This document shows positions 34,625-43,682 of a stretch of 64,000 nucleotides of DNA, in pieces (within the stretch, counting starts at the first letter, position 1; each line of letters begins with the position of its first letter). The translations under genes were made by a program, and so were the position numbers. Below the pieces are notes generated by a model that was given only the letters and a program-made list of their open reading frames with translations, searched no databases and was not told the origin of the DNA. The DNA comes from Fimbriimonadales bacterium (GTDB lineage Bacteria > Armatimonadota > Fimbriimonadia > Fimbriimonadales > GBS-DC), in the NCBI GenBank assembly GCA_026003075.1, contig BPGO01000009.1, positions 1 through 64,000 of the forward strand, written 5' to 3'.

Positions 34625-36583
34625 CTAACTCCGCTTGAACCGCTTCTCGATATCGCTCCAGTTCAGCGTGATGGTGATGGGGCGTCCGTGCGGACACAGG
34701 TACGGGTTCTCGGTGCGGGCGAGGTCTTCGATAAGCTTATGCATTTCGGGCAGGCTGAGCGGGTCGCCCGCTTTGACCGCCATCTTGCAGGAGGTGGTCG
34801 TCCAGATTTGCTCGCGAGCGATGGGCAGCCGCTTGCTGATGGAGAGTTCCACCAACTCATCGACGATGTCGCGCAGGGTTTGCACCGGATCGCCCTTGAG
34901 CGCCGCGGGCACAGCGCGTATCAGGAAGGCGTCCTGACCGAACGGCTCCAGTTCGAAGCCAATCGCTTGCAGTTCGGGCAGTTTCTCTTGCAGCAACAGC
35001 GCATCGCGACGGCTGAGTTGAAGCGTTTCTGGGGTGAGCAGATGCTGTTTCGGGATCGGGAATGCACCGCGCTCGCGACAGAGCTGCTCATAGAGTACGC
35101 GCTCGTGGGCGACATGCTGGTCGATCAGCACCAGCCCCTGCTTGGTTGAAGCGACGATATAGGTGTTCTGTACCTGCCCAAGAATCTGCAGGTCTTCGAG
35201 CAGGTAGGCGAAGGGGAGGTGCGTGGTGGTGAGTGGCTCCGCGCCGAGTAGGGTTGGCGCGTGAGTGGGCGTACCGCCGTCTTCGGGCGTCCAGCGTGGC
35301 ACATCGGCGTGCGTGCCGGCGTCTTCGGGGAGTGGGAACGCCGTAGCATCAGGGCGTCCAGGCGATACGGGAGGCGTCGAGGCACGGGGGGATTCCGCCG
35401 ATGCGGGGAACGCTGTCGCACCCGATTCGACTTCGGTACGGGCAGGGCTGTCCGTGTTACCCAAGCCTGCGCGTTGCATGAGGATTTGATGAAGGGTCTC
35501 CGTGTCGGGTATGGGGGCGGGGAGTGATTGCCGTGCGGTGAGGCGTGCCGTGCGGTAGGGCGCTTGGAATCATCCCGTGTTGCAGCAGTGCCGCGCGAAC
35601 GGCGTTCACGACCGCCTCGAACACAGACTGCTCGCGCGCGAAACGCACCTCAATCTTCGCAGGATGCACATTCACATCCACTTGCCGGGGGTCTATGTCC
35701 ACCATCAGCACGCAAGCCGGGTAGCGTTTTTCGGGGGTGAGGCTTTTATACGCCTCATCAAGCGCGGCGGTGAGCGTTTTGTTGCGCACGGGACGCAGGT
35801 TCACATAAAAATATTGATGCTGGCGCGTGGGGCGCGTCTGATGCGGCGGCGCGATGAGACCCCAAACGCGGATCCCGTCGCGCTCGTAGTCCATCGCTCG
35901 ACCATGCCCTGCACCGTCTCGCGTCCCCAGATCGAGGCGACCGCCGTCAGCAAATCGCCGTTGCCCGGCGTGAAAATCAACTCCTGCCGCTCATGCACGA
36001 GGCGAAACGAGACATCGGGATACGCGAAGGCGTAGCGCGTCACGGTCTCGACGATATGCCCTAATTCGGTGGGCACGGTTTTGAGGAACTTTAGGCGTGC
36101 AGGCACATTATAAAAGAGGTCGCGCACGGTAATCGTTGTGCCAATCGGCGCACCGACCTCCTCCACGCTTTTGATTTCACCGCCTTCAAGCACGATGTGA
36201 GTCCCTGTGTCTTCCTCGAAGGCGCGTGTGAGGATTTCCATACGGCTCACGCTGGCGATGCTGGGTAAGGCTTCTCCGCGGAAGCCGAGCGTGAGGATGC
36301 GGTTCAGGTCGGCGTCGGCGGCGATTTTGGAGGTGGCGTGTCGCTGGAGCGCGTTCAGGGCGTCCTCGCGCGTCATGCCGATGCCGTCGTCGCGCACGCG
36401 AATCAGCCTGCGTCCGCCCATCGCGACCTCGACCTCAATCCGTACGGCGCCCGCATCTAAGGCGTTCTCAATCAGCTCCTTGAGCGCGGCAGCGGGACGC
36501 TCTACCACCTCGCCAGCAGCGATGCGGTTCACTAACTGCTCATCCAGCGTGCGGATAGGACGGCGTTCGGGGCGCGTGCGCAT
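34625..36583 (-). pseudogene. mutL: DNA mismatch repair gene mutL with two frameshifts
   Basis: Three frames together encode one MutL of about 650 residues. The first (36583-35801) has the GHKL ATPase motifs: ELIENALDAGA, DDGIGM and TLGFRGEALPSIAS. The second (35894-35457) continues with the transducer domain (DVNVHPAKIEVRF). The third, whose reading can be followed upstream to about 35555 (LPAPIPDTETLHQILMQ), holds the C-terminal dimerisation domain (LVLIDQHVAHERVLYE, SCKMAVKAGDPL, CPHGRPI). The breaks are near 35890 and 35550. The protein would not be functional unless both are sequence errors. The promoter is intact and of leaderless type. Confidence 0.88.
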
Positions 36584-36591
36584 CAGACGGA

Positions 36592-36597
36592 ATTTTA
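36592..36597 (-). promoter_or_regulatory. -10 box, leaderless start of mutL
   Basis: On the minus strand AGGTAAAAT is followed by 8 nt (TCCGTCTG) and the ATG at 36583. Confidence 0.5.
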
Positions 36598-36864
36598 CCT
36601 GAAATGCCCACGCGCGACAGTGAGGCGTTCTACCGATTGCCCAGCGACCGCGACCAGTGGGGGAAGTGCATGGCTTAGATCACTCTGTGGACTTTGACGC
36701 TCCCTTAGTTATTTAGCTTGGCTAACTACATTGCGCGTACCCCAAGTGGGGTATAATTATGGCAGAGGTACGCGCACGGGCGTGAGTTCAAAGAGCGTCG
36801 GACGCGACTGAACATCGGCGGAAACACCTTGACAGATGGCGTTGTTTTGAGGTAGAATCCTACC
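36598..36864 (+). promoter_or_regulatory. CRISPR leader with promoter
   Basis: This 267-bp gap holds no gene. It contains a -10 box TATAAT (36752-36757) preceded by GG, with a weak TTGCGC 15 bp upstream. A perfect palindrome, TACCCC-aagt-GGGGTA (36738-36753), overlaps the left edge of the -10 box and could be an operator. The array starts about 105 bp downstream of the promoter. The intact repeats lie on this side and the degenerate one at the far end, so this is the leader and the array is transcribed on the plus strand. Confidence 0.65.
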
Positions 36865-38043
36865 GTTGCATCCGCCCTTCAGGGCGGGTGAGGATTGAAA
36901 CACGCGATCAGCGGTGCTCAGATCCGCGACGTTGCATCCGCCCTTCAGGGCGGGTGAGGATTGAAACCATGCGTACCACTCTCGATCAGCTCTCCCGATC
37001 GTTGCATCCGCCCTTCAGGGCGGGTGAGGATTGAAACCTGCAGTCGCACGGCGCGTGCGCGTCTGCGTAGTTGCATCCGCCCTTCAGGGCGGGTGAGGAT
37101 TGAAACAGCGCACGCCTCCGAATCATGCCCATCTGGTCGTTGCATCCGCCCTTCAGGGCGGGTGAGGATTGAAACGTGCATCGACCCTGCACGGTGACGC
37201 GTGAGCCGTTGCATCCGCCCTTCAGGGCGGGTGAGGATTGAAACGAGGACTTTCGGTCCGCCCGCGCTGACCTACTACGTTGCATCCGCCCTTCAGGGCG
37301 GGTGAGGATTGAAACATCCTACTGGTGACGATATGTATGTACTTGATACTTCGTTGCATCCGCCCTTCAGGGCGGGTGAGGATTGAAACATGCTGTAATC
37401 ACGCTGGGTGTGGATCAGCCTTATGTTGCATCCGCCCTTCAGGGCGGGTGAGGATTGAAACCCGTTTTAAATCGTCTCTGAGACGCCTCTGCGCCCAGGT
37501 TGCATCCGCCCTTCAGGGCGGGTGAGGATTGAAACATACTGTCTTGCCTCGCCTAAGCGTCGCCGCAACTCGTTGCATCCGCCCTTCAGGGCGGGTGAGG
37601 ATTGAAACCCACCAGATTGACCACTCGTCGGCAATAGACTGCAATATCGCAGGTTGCATCCGCCCTTCAGGGCGGGTGAGGATTGAAACCTGTGATAGCG
37701 TCCATCTCCGCACGCAACACCACGTTGCATCCGCCCTTCAGGGCGGGTGAGGATTGAAACCCGGATCGGCTGGTAAAGGGCTACAAACACTGGTACGGTT
37801 GCATCCGCCCTTCAGGGCGGGTGAGGATTGAAACACTGTTCGTGGCTCGTCGTTTGCTGCGCGGCTCTGTTGCATCCGCCCTTCAGGGCGGGTGAGGATT
37901 GAAACGTCGTGCTGGGATAGAGTTTCATCGTGTTCAGGTAGAGTTTTGTTGCATCCGCCCTTCAGGGCGGGTGAGGATTGAAACTCTACCGCTTGTGCTG
38001 CGGCGCGCGCCTGCGCCGGGCGTTGCATCCGCCCTTCAGGGCG
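36865..38043 (+). CRISPR. CRISPR array, 16 intact repeats plus one degenerate repeat, 16 spacers
   Basis: The repeat is 37 bp, beginning GTTGCATCCGCCC and ending GGTGAGGATTGAAAC. It contains a hairpin (CCGCCC-ttca-GGGCGG) and ends with ATTGAAAC, the 8-nt tag usual in type I-A/B and III systems. Repeats start at 36865, 36931, 37001, 37070, 37139, 37208, 37279, 37353, 37425, 37499, 37572, 37653, 37724, 37798, 37869, 37948, and a partial one at 38022. The first 16 are identical by eye. Spacer lengths vary widely from 29 to 44 bp (29,33,32,32,32,34,37,35,37,36,44,34,37,34,42,37). No cas gene lies within the window. Confidence 0.98.
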
Positions 38044-38058
38044 CATGAGGGCGGATGC
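38025..38058 (+). terminator. Hairpin formed by the degenerate last repeat
   Basis: GCATCCGCCC (38025-38034), from the truncated last repeat, pairs perfectly with GGGCGGATGC (38049-38058) just beyond it. The loop contains a smaller nested stem. It may end array transcription; no T-run follows. Confidence 0.5.
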
Positions 38059-38065
38059 TAACGGG

Positions 38066-38071
38066 TATACT
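38066..38071 (+). promoter_or_regulatory. -10 box of the coiled-coil protein gene
   Basis: CGGGTATACT is followed by a short leader of about 12 nt holding GGAGGGG and the ATG at 38089. It sits 8 bp beyond the CRISPR-end hairpin. Confidence 0.55.
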
Positions 38072-38088
38072 TTAGCGGAGGGGACAGC

Positions 38089-38382
38089 ATGGATATCGTA
38101 GCACTGACAGCGATTGTGTGTATTTTCGGACCTGCGCTCTTCATACCGATTACGGCGATGGTGCTGAAGCATCGCAAAGAGATGCTGCAGATGGAGCTGG
38201 AAAAGCGCAGGCTGAGCAATCAAGCAGTAGAGGAGCGGATCGAAGCGCTGCGGGCTGAGATTGCCGCGCTTCGCGAGACCGCCACCCAATACGATCTGAG
38301 CCTCCAGGCGAACCTCGAAAACCTCCAAGAGCGCGTGCGGGCACTGGAAGAGCAGAGCCAACTCCAGGGATTTCTGCGCTAA
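38089..38382 (+). CDS. Small membrane-anchored coiled-coil protein
   Basis: The protein has 97 residues. One transmembrane helix (about 4-26, IVALTAIVCIFGPALFIPI) is followed by a basic-acidic heptad-rich coiled coil to the end (ERIEALRAEIAALRE, LENLQERVRALEEQ). The layout resembles PspB-type envelope-stress proteins, but no specific motif confirms that. It has a good promoter and ribosome-binding site and lies 18 bp upstream of dacB on the same strand, so it is probably co-expressed with cell-wall remodelling. Function unknown. Confidence 0.75.
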   Translation: MDIVALTAIVCIFGPALFIPITAMVLKHRKEMLQMELEKRRLSNQAVEERIEALRAEIAALRETATQYDLSLQANLENLQERVRALEEQSQLQGFLR

Positions 38383-38400
38383 GTTCGAATCTGTTTCTCC

Positions 38401-39822
38401 ATGCGACACCGAATTGCGGCGCTGATTTGTGTGCTGACCCTCGCTGGGGCCTTTGCGCAAACGCTCACCACGGAACTCGATGCTCTGCTCGATGTGGAGT
38501 GGCTGCGTTATGGCTACTGTGGCGTGGTGGTGCGCGATGTACAGTCGGGCGAGACGCTCTACAAACGCGATGCGGAGCGGATGCTCATCCCCGCATCCAA
38601 TATGAAACTTATCGTCTCGGCGGCGGCGTTGCATCTACTGGGTGAGGACTATCGCTTTCGCACGCGCGTCTGGGCGCGGGGGACACTGTCGCCTGACGGG
38701 ACACTGCGCGGCGACCTGATTTTGCAGGGCATGGGCGATGCGACGCTGGAGGTACGCGATTTGCAGTCGCTGGCGCAGCGTGTGTACGAGGCGGGGATCC
38801 GGCGCGTGGCGGGCTACCTGGTGTACGACGACTCGTGGCTCGATGCCGACCGCTACGGCTTCGGCTGGAACATCGACGATGAACCCTACGGATACCAAGC
38901 GCAGATGAGCGCGCTCTGCGCCGAACGCAACGCCGTCCGCCTCTATGCGCAACCTGCGTCCCAAGTCGGCGAACCCGCCCGCATCCGAATCGAACCCGAA
39001 ACCGACTATGTGGAGATTGTGAATCGCACGCGCACGGTGGCACAAGGTACGCGCGACGCCTCCATAGATGCCACGCGCACACACGCACGGAATCAGATTA
39101 TCGTCTACGGCACGATACCGCTCGGCGCGGCGGAAGTCGCGCTCGGACGATATGCTGTAGAAAACCCGTCGCATTACGCCGCACATCTGTTTCGGCAGGC
39201 GTTGCAGGCGGTCGGCGTGTCCGTAGAGAAGGGAATCGTGCCCAATATGACACCACTGGATCCTCCCCAGCTGCGCCTTGTGGCGGAACATCGCTCACCG
39301 CCGATGCGGGAAGTCGTCGCGCTCATCAATAAACCCAGCGATAACCTGCTGACCGAAATAACGCTCAAGGTCATCGGTAAGGAGACGCGCGGCGCAGGCG
39401 CCACCACCGCCGGGATTCAAGCGGTGCGCGAGTTTCTGCAGCAGGCGGGCTTGGAGATGGGCGCCGTGCATCTCGTGGACGGTTCGGGGCTATCGCGTAT
39501 CAACGGCGTCAGCCCAGAGAATTTGGTGCGCCTGTTGGAGTTTATGCATCGCTCGCCCCACGCCGAAGCGTTTCGCCGTTCGTTGCCTGTCTACGGTGTG
39601 GACGGCACTTTGCGCAACCGCCTGCGCGATACGCCTGTGCAGGGCAACGGCTACGCCAAGACAGGGAGCCTCAACCGCGTCAGCAGCCTATCGGGCTATT
39701 TGCGCACGAAGAGCGGGCGGTGGCTGGCGTTTTCGATAATTATGAACGCCTACAACGCGTCGGGCAGCGACGCGCGCGCCCTGCAAGACAAGGTGATTCA
39801 ACTCTTGTGGGAGCGGTTGTAG
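38401..39822 (+). CDS. dacB: D-alanyl-D-alanine carboxypeptidase/endopeptidase (PBP4 family, S13)
   Basis: This 473-residue periplasmic enzyme trims and cleaves peptidoglycan cross-links. A signal peptide covers residues 1-18 or so. The three penicillin-binding motifs are in order: S-x-x-K as PASNMKL (catalytic Ser about residue 66), S-x-N as SDNLLTE (about 312) and KTG as AKTGSLN (about 420). The long interval between the first and second motifs is diagnostic for the S13 family. Its stop codon abuts the stop of glyS on the other strand with no gap. Confidence 0.93.
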   Translation: MRHRIAALICVLTLAGAFAQTLTTELDALLDVEWLRYGYCGVVVRDVQSGETLYKRDAERMLIPASNMKLIVSAAALHLLGEDYRFRTRVWARGTLSPDGTLRGDLILQGMGDATLEVRDLQSLAQRVYEAGIRRVAGYLVYDDSWLDADRYGFGWNIDDEPYGYQAQMSALCAERNAVRLYAQPASQVGEPARIRIEPETDYVEIVNRTRTVAQGTRDASIDATRTHARNQIIVYGTIPLGAAEVALGRYAVENPSHYAAHLFRQALQAVGVSVEKGIVPNMTPLDPPQLRLVAEHRSPPMREVVALINKPSDNLLTEITLKVIGKETRGAGATTAGIQAVREFLQQAGLEMGAVHLVDGSGLSRINGVSPENLVRLLEFMHRSPHAEAFRRSLPVYGVDGTLRNRLRDTPVQGNGYAKTGSLNRVSSLSGYLRTKSGRWLAFSIIMNAYNASGSDARALQDKVIQLLWERL

Positions 39823-41931
39823 CTACTCCTGCACCACCTGTGTGAAGTCCGCTAAGGCGAGATAGAGCCGATGCGCGCATGCCAGCAGGTTCAAGCGGTT
39901 CTGGCGACGCGGGGCATCGTCGGTCATCACCATCACGCCGTCGAAAAGCGCGTTCACGGCAGGTGAGAGTGCAAGCAACGCTTGGTAAATCGCTTCGTAG
40001 TCGTGCTTGTAGTAGAGCCCCTCAAAGCGCGGCGTCATCTGGGTGAGTGTCTCATAGAGCGCCCGCTCAGTCTCATGCTCAAACAGCGCGGCGTCCACAT
40101 GGTCTAAACTGGCGATGGGTTTGAGATGCTTCTTTTCGGCGGCGGCGAGGATGTTCGCAGGGCGGGTAGCGGTCTGCACCAAAGGCACGAATTCGGGGGT
40201 ATCGGCGTGCTGTTGGAGCAATCGCGCACGCTGCATAAAGCCGTACACCGAGTCGTCCCAACCTGCGCCCAGCGTGGCACGCACGAGGTCGTACCGTACG
40301 CCCTGCTCTTCCAAGAGCGCCTCCATGCGACTGTAGAACAGGGTGCGCAGGTCGGCTTGCACGGCGATCAGGGGCTTGAGGGGGGCGCGTTGCTCGCGAT
40401 AGACATCGTGGGCGCGTTGTACCAACTCCGCCAGCGTGGGGTAGTCTGGCTCGTGCTGCAGGATCTCCACCACGCCCGCCGCCGCGCGCCGCAGTCCGAA
40501 CGGGTCGGACGAGCCTTTTGGCATATAGCCCAGCCCCACATAGCCCACCAATGCGTCGATACGGTCCAGCACTGCCAGCGCGCGTCCCAACGCCGACTCG
40601 GGAATAGGGTCGCCTGCATGGCGAGGCATGTAATGTTCGCGGATTGCCTGCACGACGCGCGCCTCCTCGCCGGACATGTGCGCATACTCTGCCCCGATGA
40701 CGCCTTGCAGGTCGGGGAACTCCATCACCATCTGCGTGGCGAGGTCGGCTTTGCAGAGCAGGGCGGCGCGTTGCGCCAAAGCGCACATGTCGGCGTCCCA
40801 GTCTAGGGCGTGCGCCAACCGTTCTGTAAGCGTCTCCAGCCGATGCACCTTGTCCAGAAGCGTCCCCAGTTTCTGCTGATACAGAATCCGTCCCAGCGCG
40901 GGCACGAACGCCTCCAACGGCTGCTTGCGGTCTTCCTCAAAGAAGAATGCTGCATCGTTGAACCGCGCGACGAGCACCCATTCGTTGCCCTCACGCACTT
41001 TGTCGGGGTCGCCGTTGTTGTAGACCGAGATGAAACGGGGCAAAAGCGCGCCCTCGGCGTCCACGACGGGGAAGAACTTCTCGTGCTTTTTCATCGCGGA
41101 GATCAGCACAGGCGCGGGCAGACGCAGGAAAGTCTCTGGGAACCCACCCAACAACAGATGGGGCTGTTCCACCAAGAACGCATTCTCGTCCAGCAGGTCG
41201 GGTTCGATGACCGCATGGGCGCCGATGCTGTGTGCGAGGCGAGTTGCGCCGTCCACGATGATACGCGCGCGCTCTTCGGGGTCCGCGATGACATGCGCGG
41301 CGCGCAACTGCTCCAAGAATCGTTCGGGCGATTCCACCGCAAACGGTTCCGGGGCAAGGAACCGATGCCCGCGGCTGTGGCTGCCAGACGGGATGCCTTC
41401 CAGTTCGAAGGGGATGACCTCGCGCCCCAGCATCGCCACAATCCAGCGTATCGGTCGCGCGAATCGCATCTTCCGATGCCCCCAGCGCAGCATCTTGGGG
41501 AAGGTCATCGACAGAATCATCTTGGGCAGGGCTTCCGCCAGGGCTTGCACCGCGGGCTGACCGGGGTCGTACTCTTGTACGAAGGCGTACTCGCCTTGCG
41601 GAGTTTCCTGAAACTGCACTTGATGCGGTTCGACGCCGCGCGAACGGGCAAACCCGATTAACGCCTGCGTGGGGTTACCTTGGGCATCGAAGCAGGCGCG
41701 TTTGGCGGGACCGCGCACGATACGCTCTTGGGGCGTTTGCTGTCGGGCGACATCGGCGACCAGCGCGATGAGCCGTCGGGGCGTGCCCAGAGTGCGCAGG
41801 CTGCCATGCTCCAGTCGCAACTCGCTCAGGAGCGCTGACAATCGTTCCTGCAGTTGCTCCAACGCGCCCCGCATAAACGCTGCAGGAATCTCCTCGCAAC
41901 CGATCTCCAGCAACAGGGTTGCCCGTTCCAT
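39823..41931 (-). CDS. glyS: Glycyl-tRNA synthetase beta subunit
   Basis: The 702-residue beta subunit belongs to the alpha2-beta2 type bacterial glycyl-tRNA synthetase. It begins with the family signature LLLEIGCEEIPAAFM and continues with GTPRRLIALV, an RWGHRKMRFARPIRWIVAM block, an HD-domain-like stretch and a C-terminal anticodon-binding domain (GVMVMTDDAPRRQNRLNLL). The alpha subunit gene glyQ, often adjacent, is not in the window. A leaderless-type promoter precedes it. It is essential and acts in the cytoplasm. Confidence 0.95.
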   Translation of the reverse strand: MERATLLLEIGCEEIPAAFMRGALEQLQERLSALLSELRLEHGSLRTLGTPRRLIALVADVARQQTPQERIVRGPAKRACFDAQGNPTQALIGFARSRGVEPHQVQFQETPQGEYAFVQEYDPGQPAVQALAEALPKMILSMTFPKMLRWGHRKMRFARPIRWIVAMLGREVIPFELEGIPSGSHSRGHRFLAPEPFAVESPERFLEQLRAAHVIADPEERARIIVDGATRLAHSIGAHAVIEPDLLDENAFLVEQPHLLLGGFPETFLRLPAPVLISAMKKHEKFFPVVDAEGALLPRFISVYNNGDPDKVREGNEWVLVARFNDAAFFFEEDRKQPLEAFVPALGRILYQQKLGTLLDKVHRLETLTERLAHALDWDADMCALAQRAALLCKADLATQMVMEFPDLQGVIGAEYAHMSGEEARVVQAIREHYMPRHAGDPIPESALGRALAVLDRIDALVGYVGLGYMPKGSSDPFGLRRAAAGVVEILQHEPDYPTLAELVQRAHDVYREQRAPLKPLIAVQADLRTLFYSRMEALLEEQGVRYDLVRATLGAGWDDSVYGFMQRARLLQQHADTPEFVPLVQTATRPANILAAAEKKHLKPIASLDHVDAALFEHETERALYETLTQMTPRFEGLYYKHDYEAIYQALLALSPAVNALFDGVMVMTDDAPRRQNRLNLLACAHRLYLALADFTQVVQE

Positions 41932-41939
41932 CGGGCGGT

Positions 41940-41945
41940 ATTATA
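41940..41945 (-). promoter_or_regulatory. -10 box, leaderless start of glyS
   Basis: On the minus strand CAGGTATAAT is followed by 8 nt (ACCGCCCG) and the ATG at 41931. The box lies inside the last codons of the alkyltransferase-like gene or directly at its stop. Confidence 0.55.
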
Positions 41946-42297
41946 CCTGCCGTGATGAACTTGCCGTCGCCGAATGGGGGGCGACGGTTGCAGGGTTCGC
42001 CACATGTTCGGGGGTCATCTGCACGCGCCCGTCGGGAGTGAATTGGACACCCTCTTGCTGAAGGTAGGCTTTTTGCAGCTGGGCGAGCATCGGGTCGCGC
42101 TTGTGGATCCGCAAGCTCCCGTCGCTTCCCACCACGCGCCACCACGGAATGTCATCCTCTAACGCAAGCGCCATAATCCGCCCCACCTGCCGTGCCGTGA
42201 GCGGCGGACAGCACGCAGCCACTTGCCCGTAGCTCATCACTTTGCCAGGGGGAATTGCCCGCACCAATGCGTAGACCGAATCGGCTGCAACGCGCAC
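41941..42297 (-). CDS. Alkyltransferase-like protein (ATL, MGMT family)
   Basis: This 118-residue protein matches the DNA-binding domain of O6-alkylguanine-DNA alkyltransferase: IPPGKVMSYGQVA, ARQVGRIMAL. At the position of the active-site Cys motif PCHR it has PWWRVV, with Trp in place of Cys. ATL proteins therefore cannot remove alkyl groups but bind O6-alkylguanine and flag it to nucleotide excision repair. The start is GTG 42297, 7 nt after a -10 box. Its stop overlaps the glyS promoter. Confidence 0.9.
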   Translation of the reverse strand: MRVAADSVYALVRAIPPGKVMSYGQVAACCPPLTARQVGRIMALALEDDIPWWRVVGSDGSLRIHKRDPMLAQLQKAYLQQEGVQFTPDGRVQMTPEHVANPATVAPHSATASSSRQV

Positions 42298-42304
42298 GCA
42301 GGAT

Positions 42305-42310
42305 ACTATA
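42305..42310 (-). promoter_or_regulatory. -10 box, leaderless GTG start of the ATL gene
   Basis: On the minus strand GAGGGTATAGT is followed by 7 nt (ATCCTGC) and GTG at 42297. Confidence 0.5.
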
Positions 42311-42378
42311 CCCTCTTCCGTCGGCAGGAATCTCGAAACGCTGCTCGAACCTAAAAACGCGCAGGCGAGGAGAAACCT

Positions 42379-43665
42379 ATGCGACGACGAGAGAATGCGT
42401 TTGTGATCGCGTTTCGTGTGCTCTTCGAGCGTCCCAGTTTGGCGGTGATGATGTTTCTGCAGTACGCCATCTGGGGCACATGGTCGGTGTCGCTGTCAGC
42501 CTACTTGGAGCAAGAGTTGGGCTTCACGGGGCAGGGGCTGGCGTTTATCTATAACGCGCTCCCACTGATGAGCCTGATTGTGCCGTTCACGGCGGGTCAG
42601 GTGGCAGACCGGTTTATGCCCGCGCAGCGTGCGCTGGCGCTGTTCCATCTGCTGGGGGGGGGCTTGCTCATCGCGCTTGCGTTCCAACGCGAGCTGATGC
42701 CGATGACCGTGCTGATGCTCGGCTACGCTTTCTTCTACGCCCCGACGCTTGCCCTGTCTAACTCCGTGGCATTTCGCAACCTGAAAGACCCCGAAGTGGA
42801 GTTCGGACCGATTCGCGTGTGGGGCACCATCGGCTGGATTGTGGCGAACTGGGGCGTGACCTTCGTGCGCGCGAATTTCAACTCGTTGCAGTGGGGCTTC
42901 ATTGATTTGTTCGCGTTGGCAGGCGGCGTCTCGATTCTGGCAGCGCTGGCATGTCTGGCTCTTCCGCACACACCGCCTGCTAAAGAGGCAACCGACCCGC
43001 TTGCGTTCACCAAAGCGTTCAGCCTCCTGCGCGACCCGAACTATCGCGTCTTCTTCATCATTGCTCTGATTGTCGCGACCGAGTTGCCCTTGTACTATGT
43101 GCTAACCGCCCCATTCCTGCAGTCGGCGGGCAGTGGGGTAGGAATCACAGCCGAGAATCTGCCCTCGTGGATGACTATCGCTCAAATCGCCGAGATTTTC
43201 ACGATTGCGTTTATGCTACCTGCCGTGCTGCCCATTTGGGGGGTACGCAAGACGATGTTATTGGGCATCTTTGCGTGGCCCGCGCGCTACGCGGTCTTCG
43301 CGTTAGCGTGGGCGTTCCATCAGACCGCGCCGTGGACGGTGTGGCTCGCGGTCGCGTCGCTCGCGCTGCACGGGTTCTGCTATGTGTTTTTCTTCGTGGT
43401 GGCGTTCATCTACACCGACATGATTGCCCCGCGCGATGTACGCTCGTCGGCGCAGGCGTTAATTAATGTGGCGGTGCTGGGTATCGGGATGCTCATTGGA
43501 GGCTTTTTCGCGGGCTGGCTGAAGGACTACTTCACGGAAGACGGTGTGACGAACTACACCCATGTGTTCCTCGTGCCGACGGTGATTACGGTGATGGCGG
43601 GGCTTGCCTTCGCCGTGCTGTTCCGCGAGAAACCGACCGGCGAGGTCGCGACGCAGGCGAACTAA
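42379..43665 (+). CDS. MFS transporter of the nucleoside:H+ symporter type
   Basis: This 428-residue inner-membrane protein has 12 predicted helices. It resembles the NupG/XapB branch of the major facilitator superfamily, with motifs LQYAIWGTWSVSLSAYLEQ near the N-terminus, GQVADRF (loop 2-3, equivalent of the MFS signature) and VRSSAQALINVAVLGIGM near helix 11. Substrates in this branch are nucleosides; in Armatimonadota and Planctomycetes many homologues are uncharacterised and could carry other compounds. A GAGGAGAAACCT site precedes the ATG. Confidence 0.87.
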   Translation: MRRRENAFVIAFRVLFERPSLAVMMFLQYAIWGTWSVSLSAYLEQELGFTGQGLAFIYNALPLMSLIVPFTAGQVADRFMPAQRALALFHLLGGGLLIALAFQRELMPMTVLMLGYAFFYAPTLALSNSVAFRNLKDPEVEFGPIRVWGTIGWIVANWGVTFVRANFNSLQWGFIDLFALAGGVSILAALACLALPHTPPAKEATDPLAFTKAFSLLRDPNYRVFFIIALIVATELPLYYVLTAPFLQSAGSGVGITAENLPSWMTIAQIAEIFTIAFMLPAVLPIWGVRKTMLLGIFAWPARYAVFALAWAFHQTAPWTVWLAVASLALHGFCYVFFFVVAFIYTDMIAPRDVRSSAQALINVAVLGIGMLIGGFFAGWLKDYFTEDGVTNYTHVFLVPTVITVMAGLAFAVLFREKPTGEVATQAN

Positions 43666-43669
43666 GCGG

Positions 43670-43675
43670 TACAAT
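43670..43675 (+). promoter_or_regulatory. -10 box, leaderless start of the PH-like membrane protein gene
   Basis: GCGGTACAAT ends 7 nt before the ATG at 43683. Confidence 0.5.
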
Positions 43676-43682
43676 TCAAACG

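Noticed and set aside
36598-36864. Possible cas or toxin gene in the CRISPR leader
   Set aside because: No open frame of useful length with a ribosome-binding site.
36945-37790. Open frames across the CRISPR array with repeated FQSSPALKGGCN-type peptides
   Set aside because: The repeats are simply translations of the CRISPR repeat unit in each frame.
40126-41661. Two long plus-strand open frames opposite glyS
   Set aside because: Both lie fully inside a conserved essential gene and show no domain pattern.
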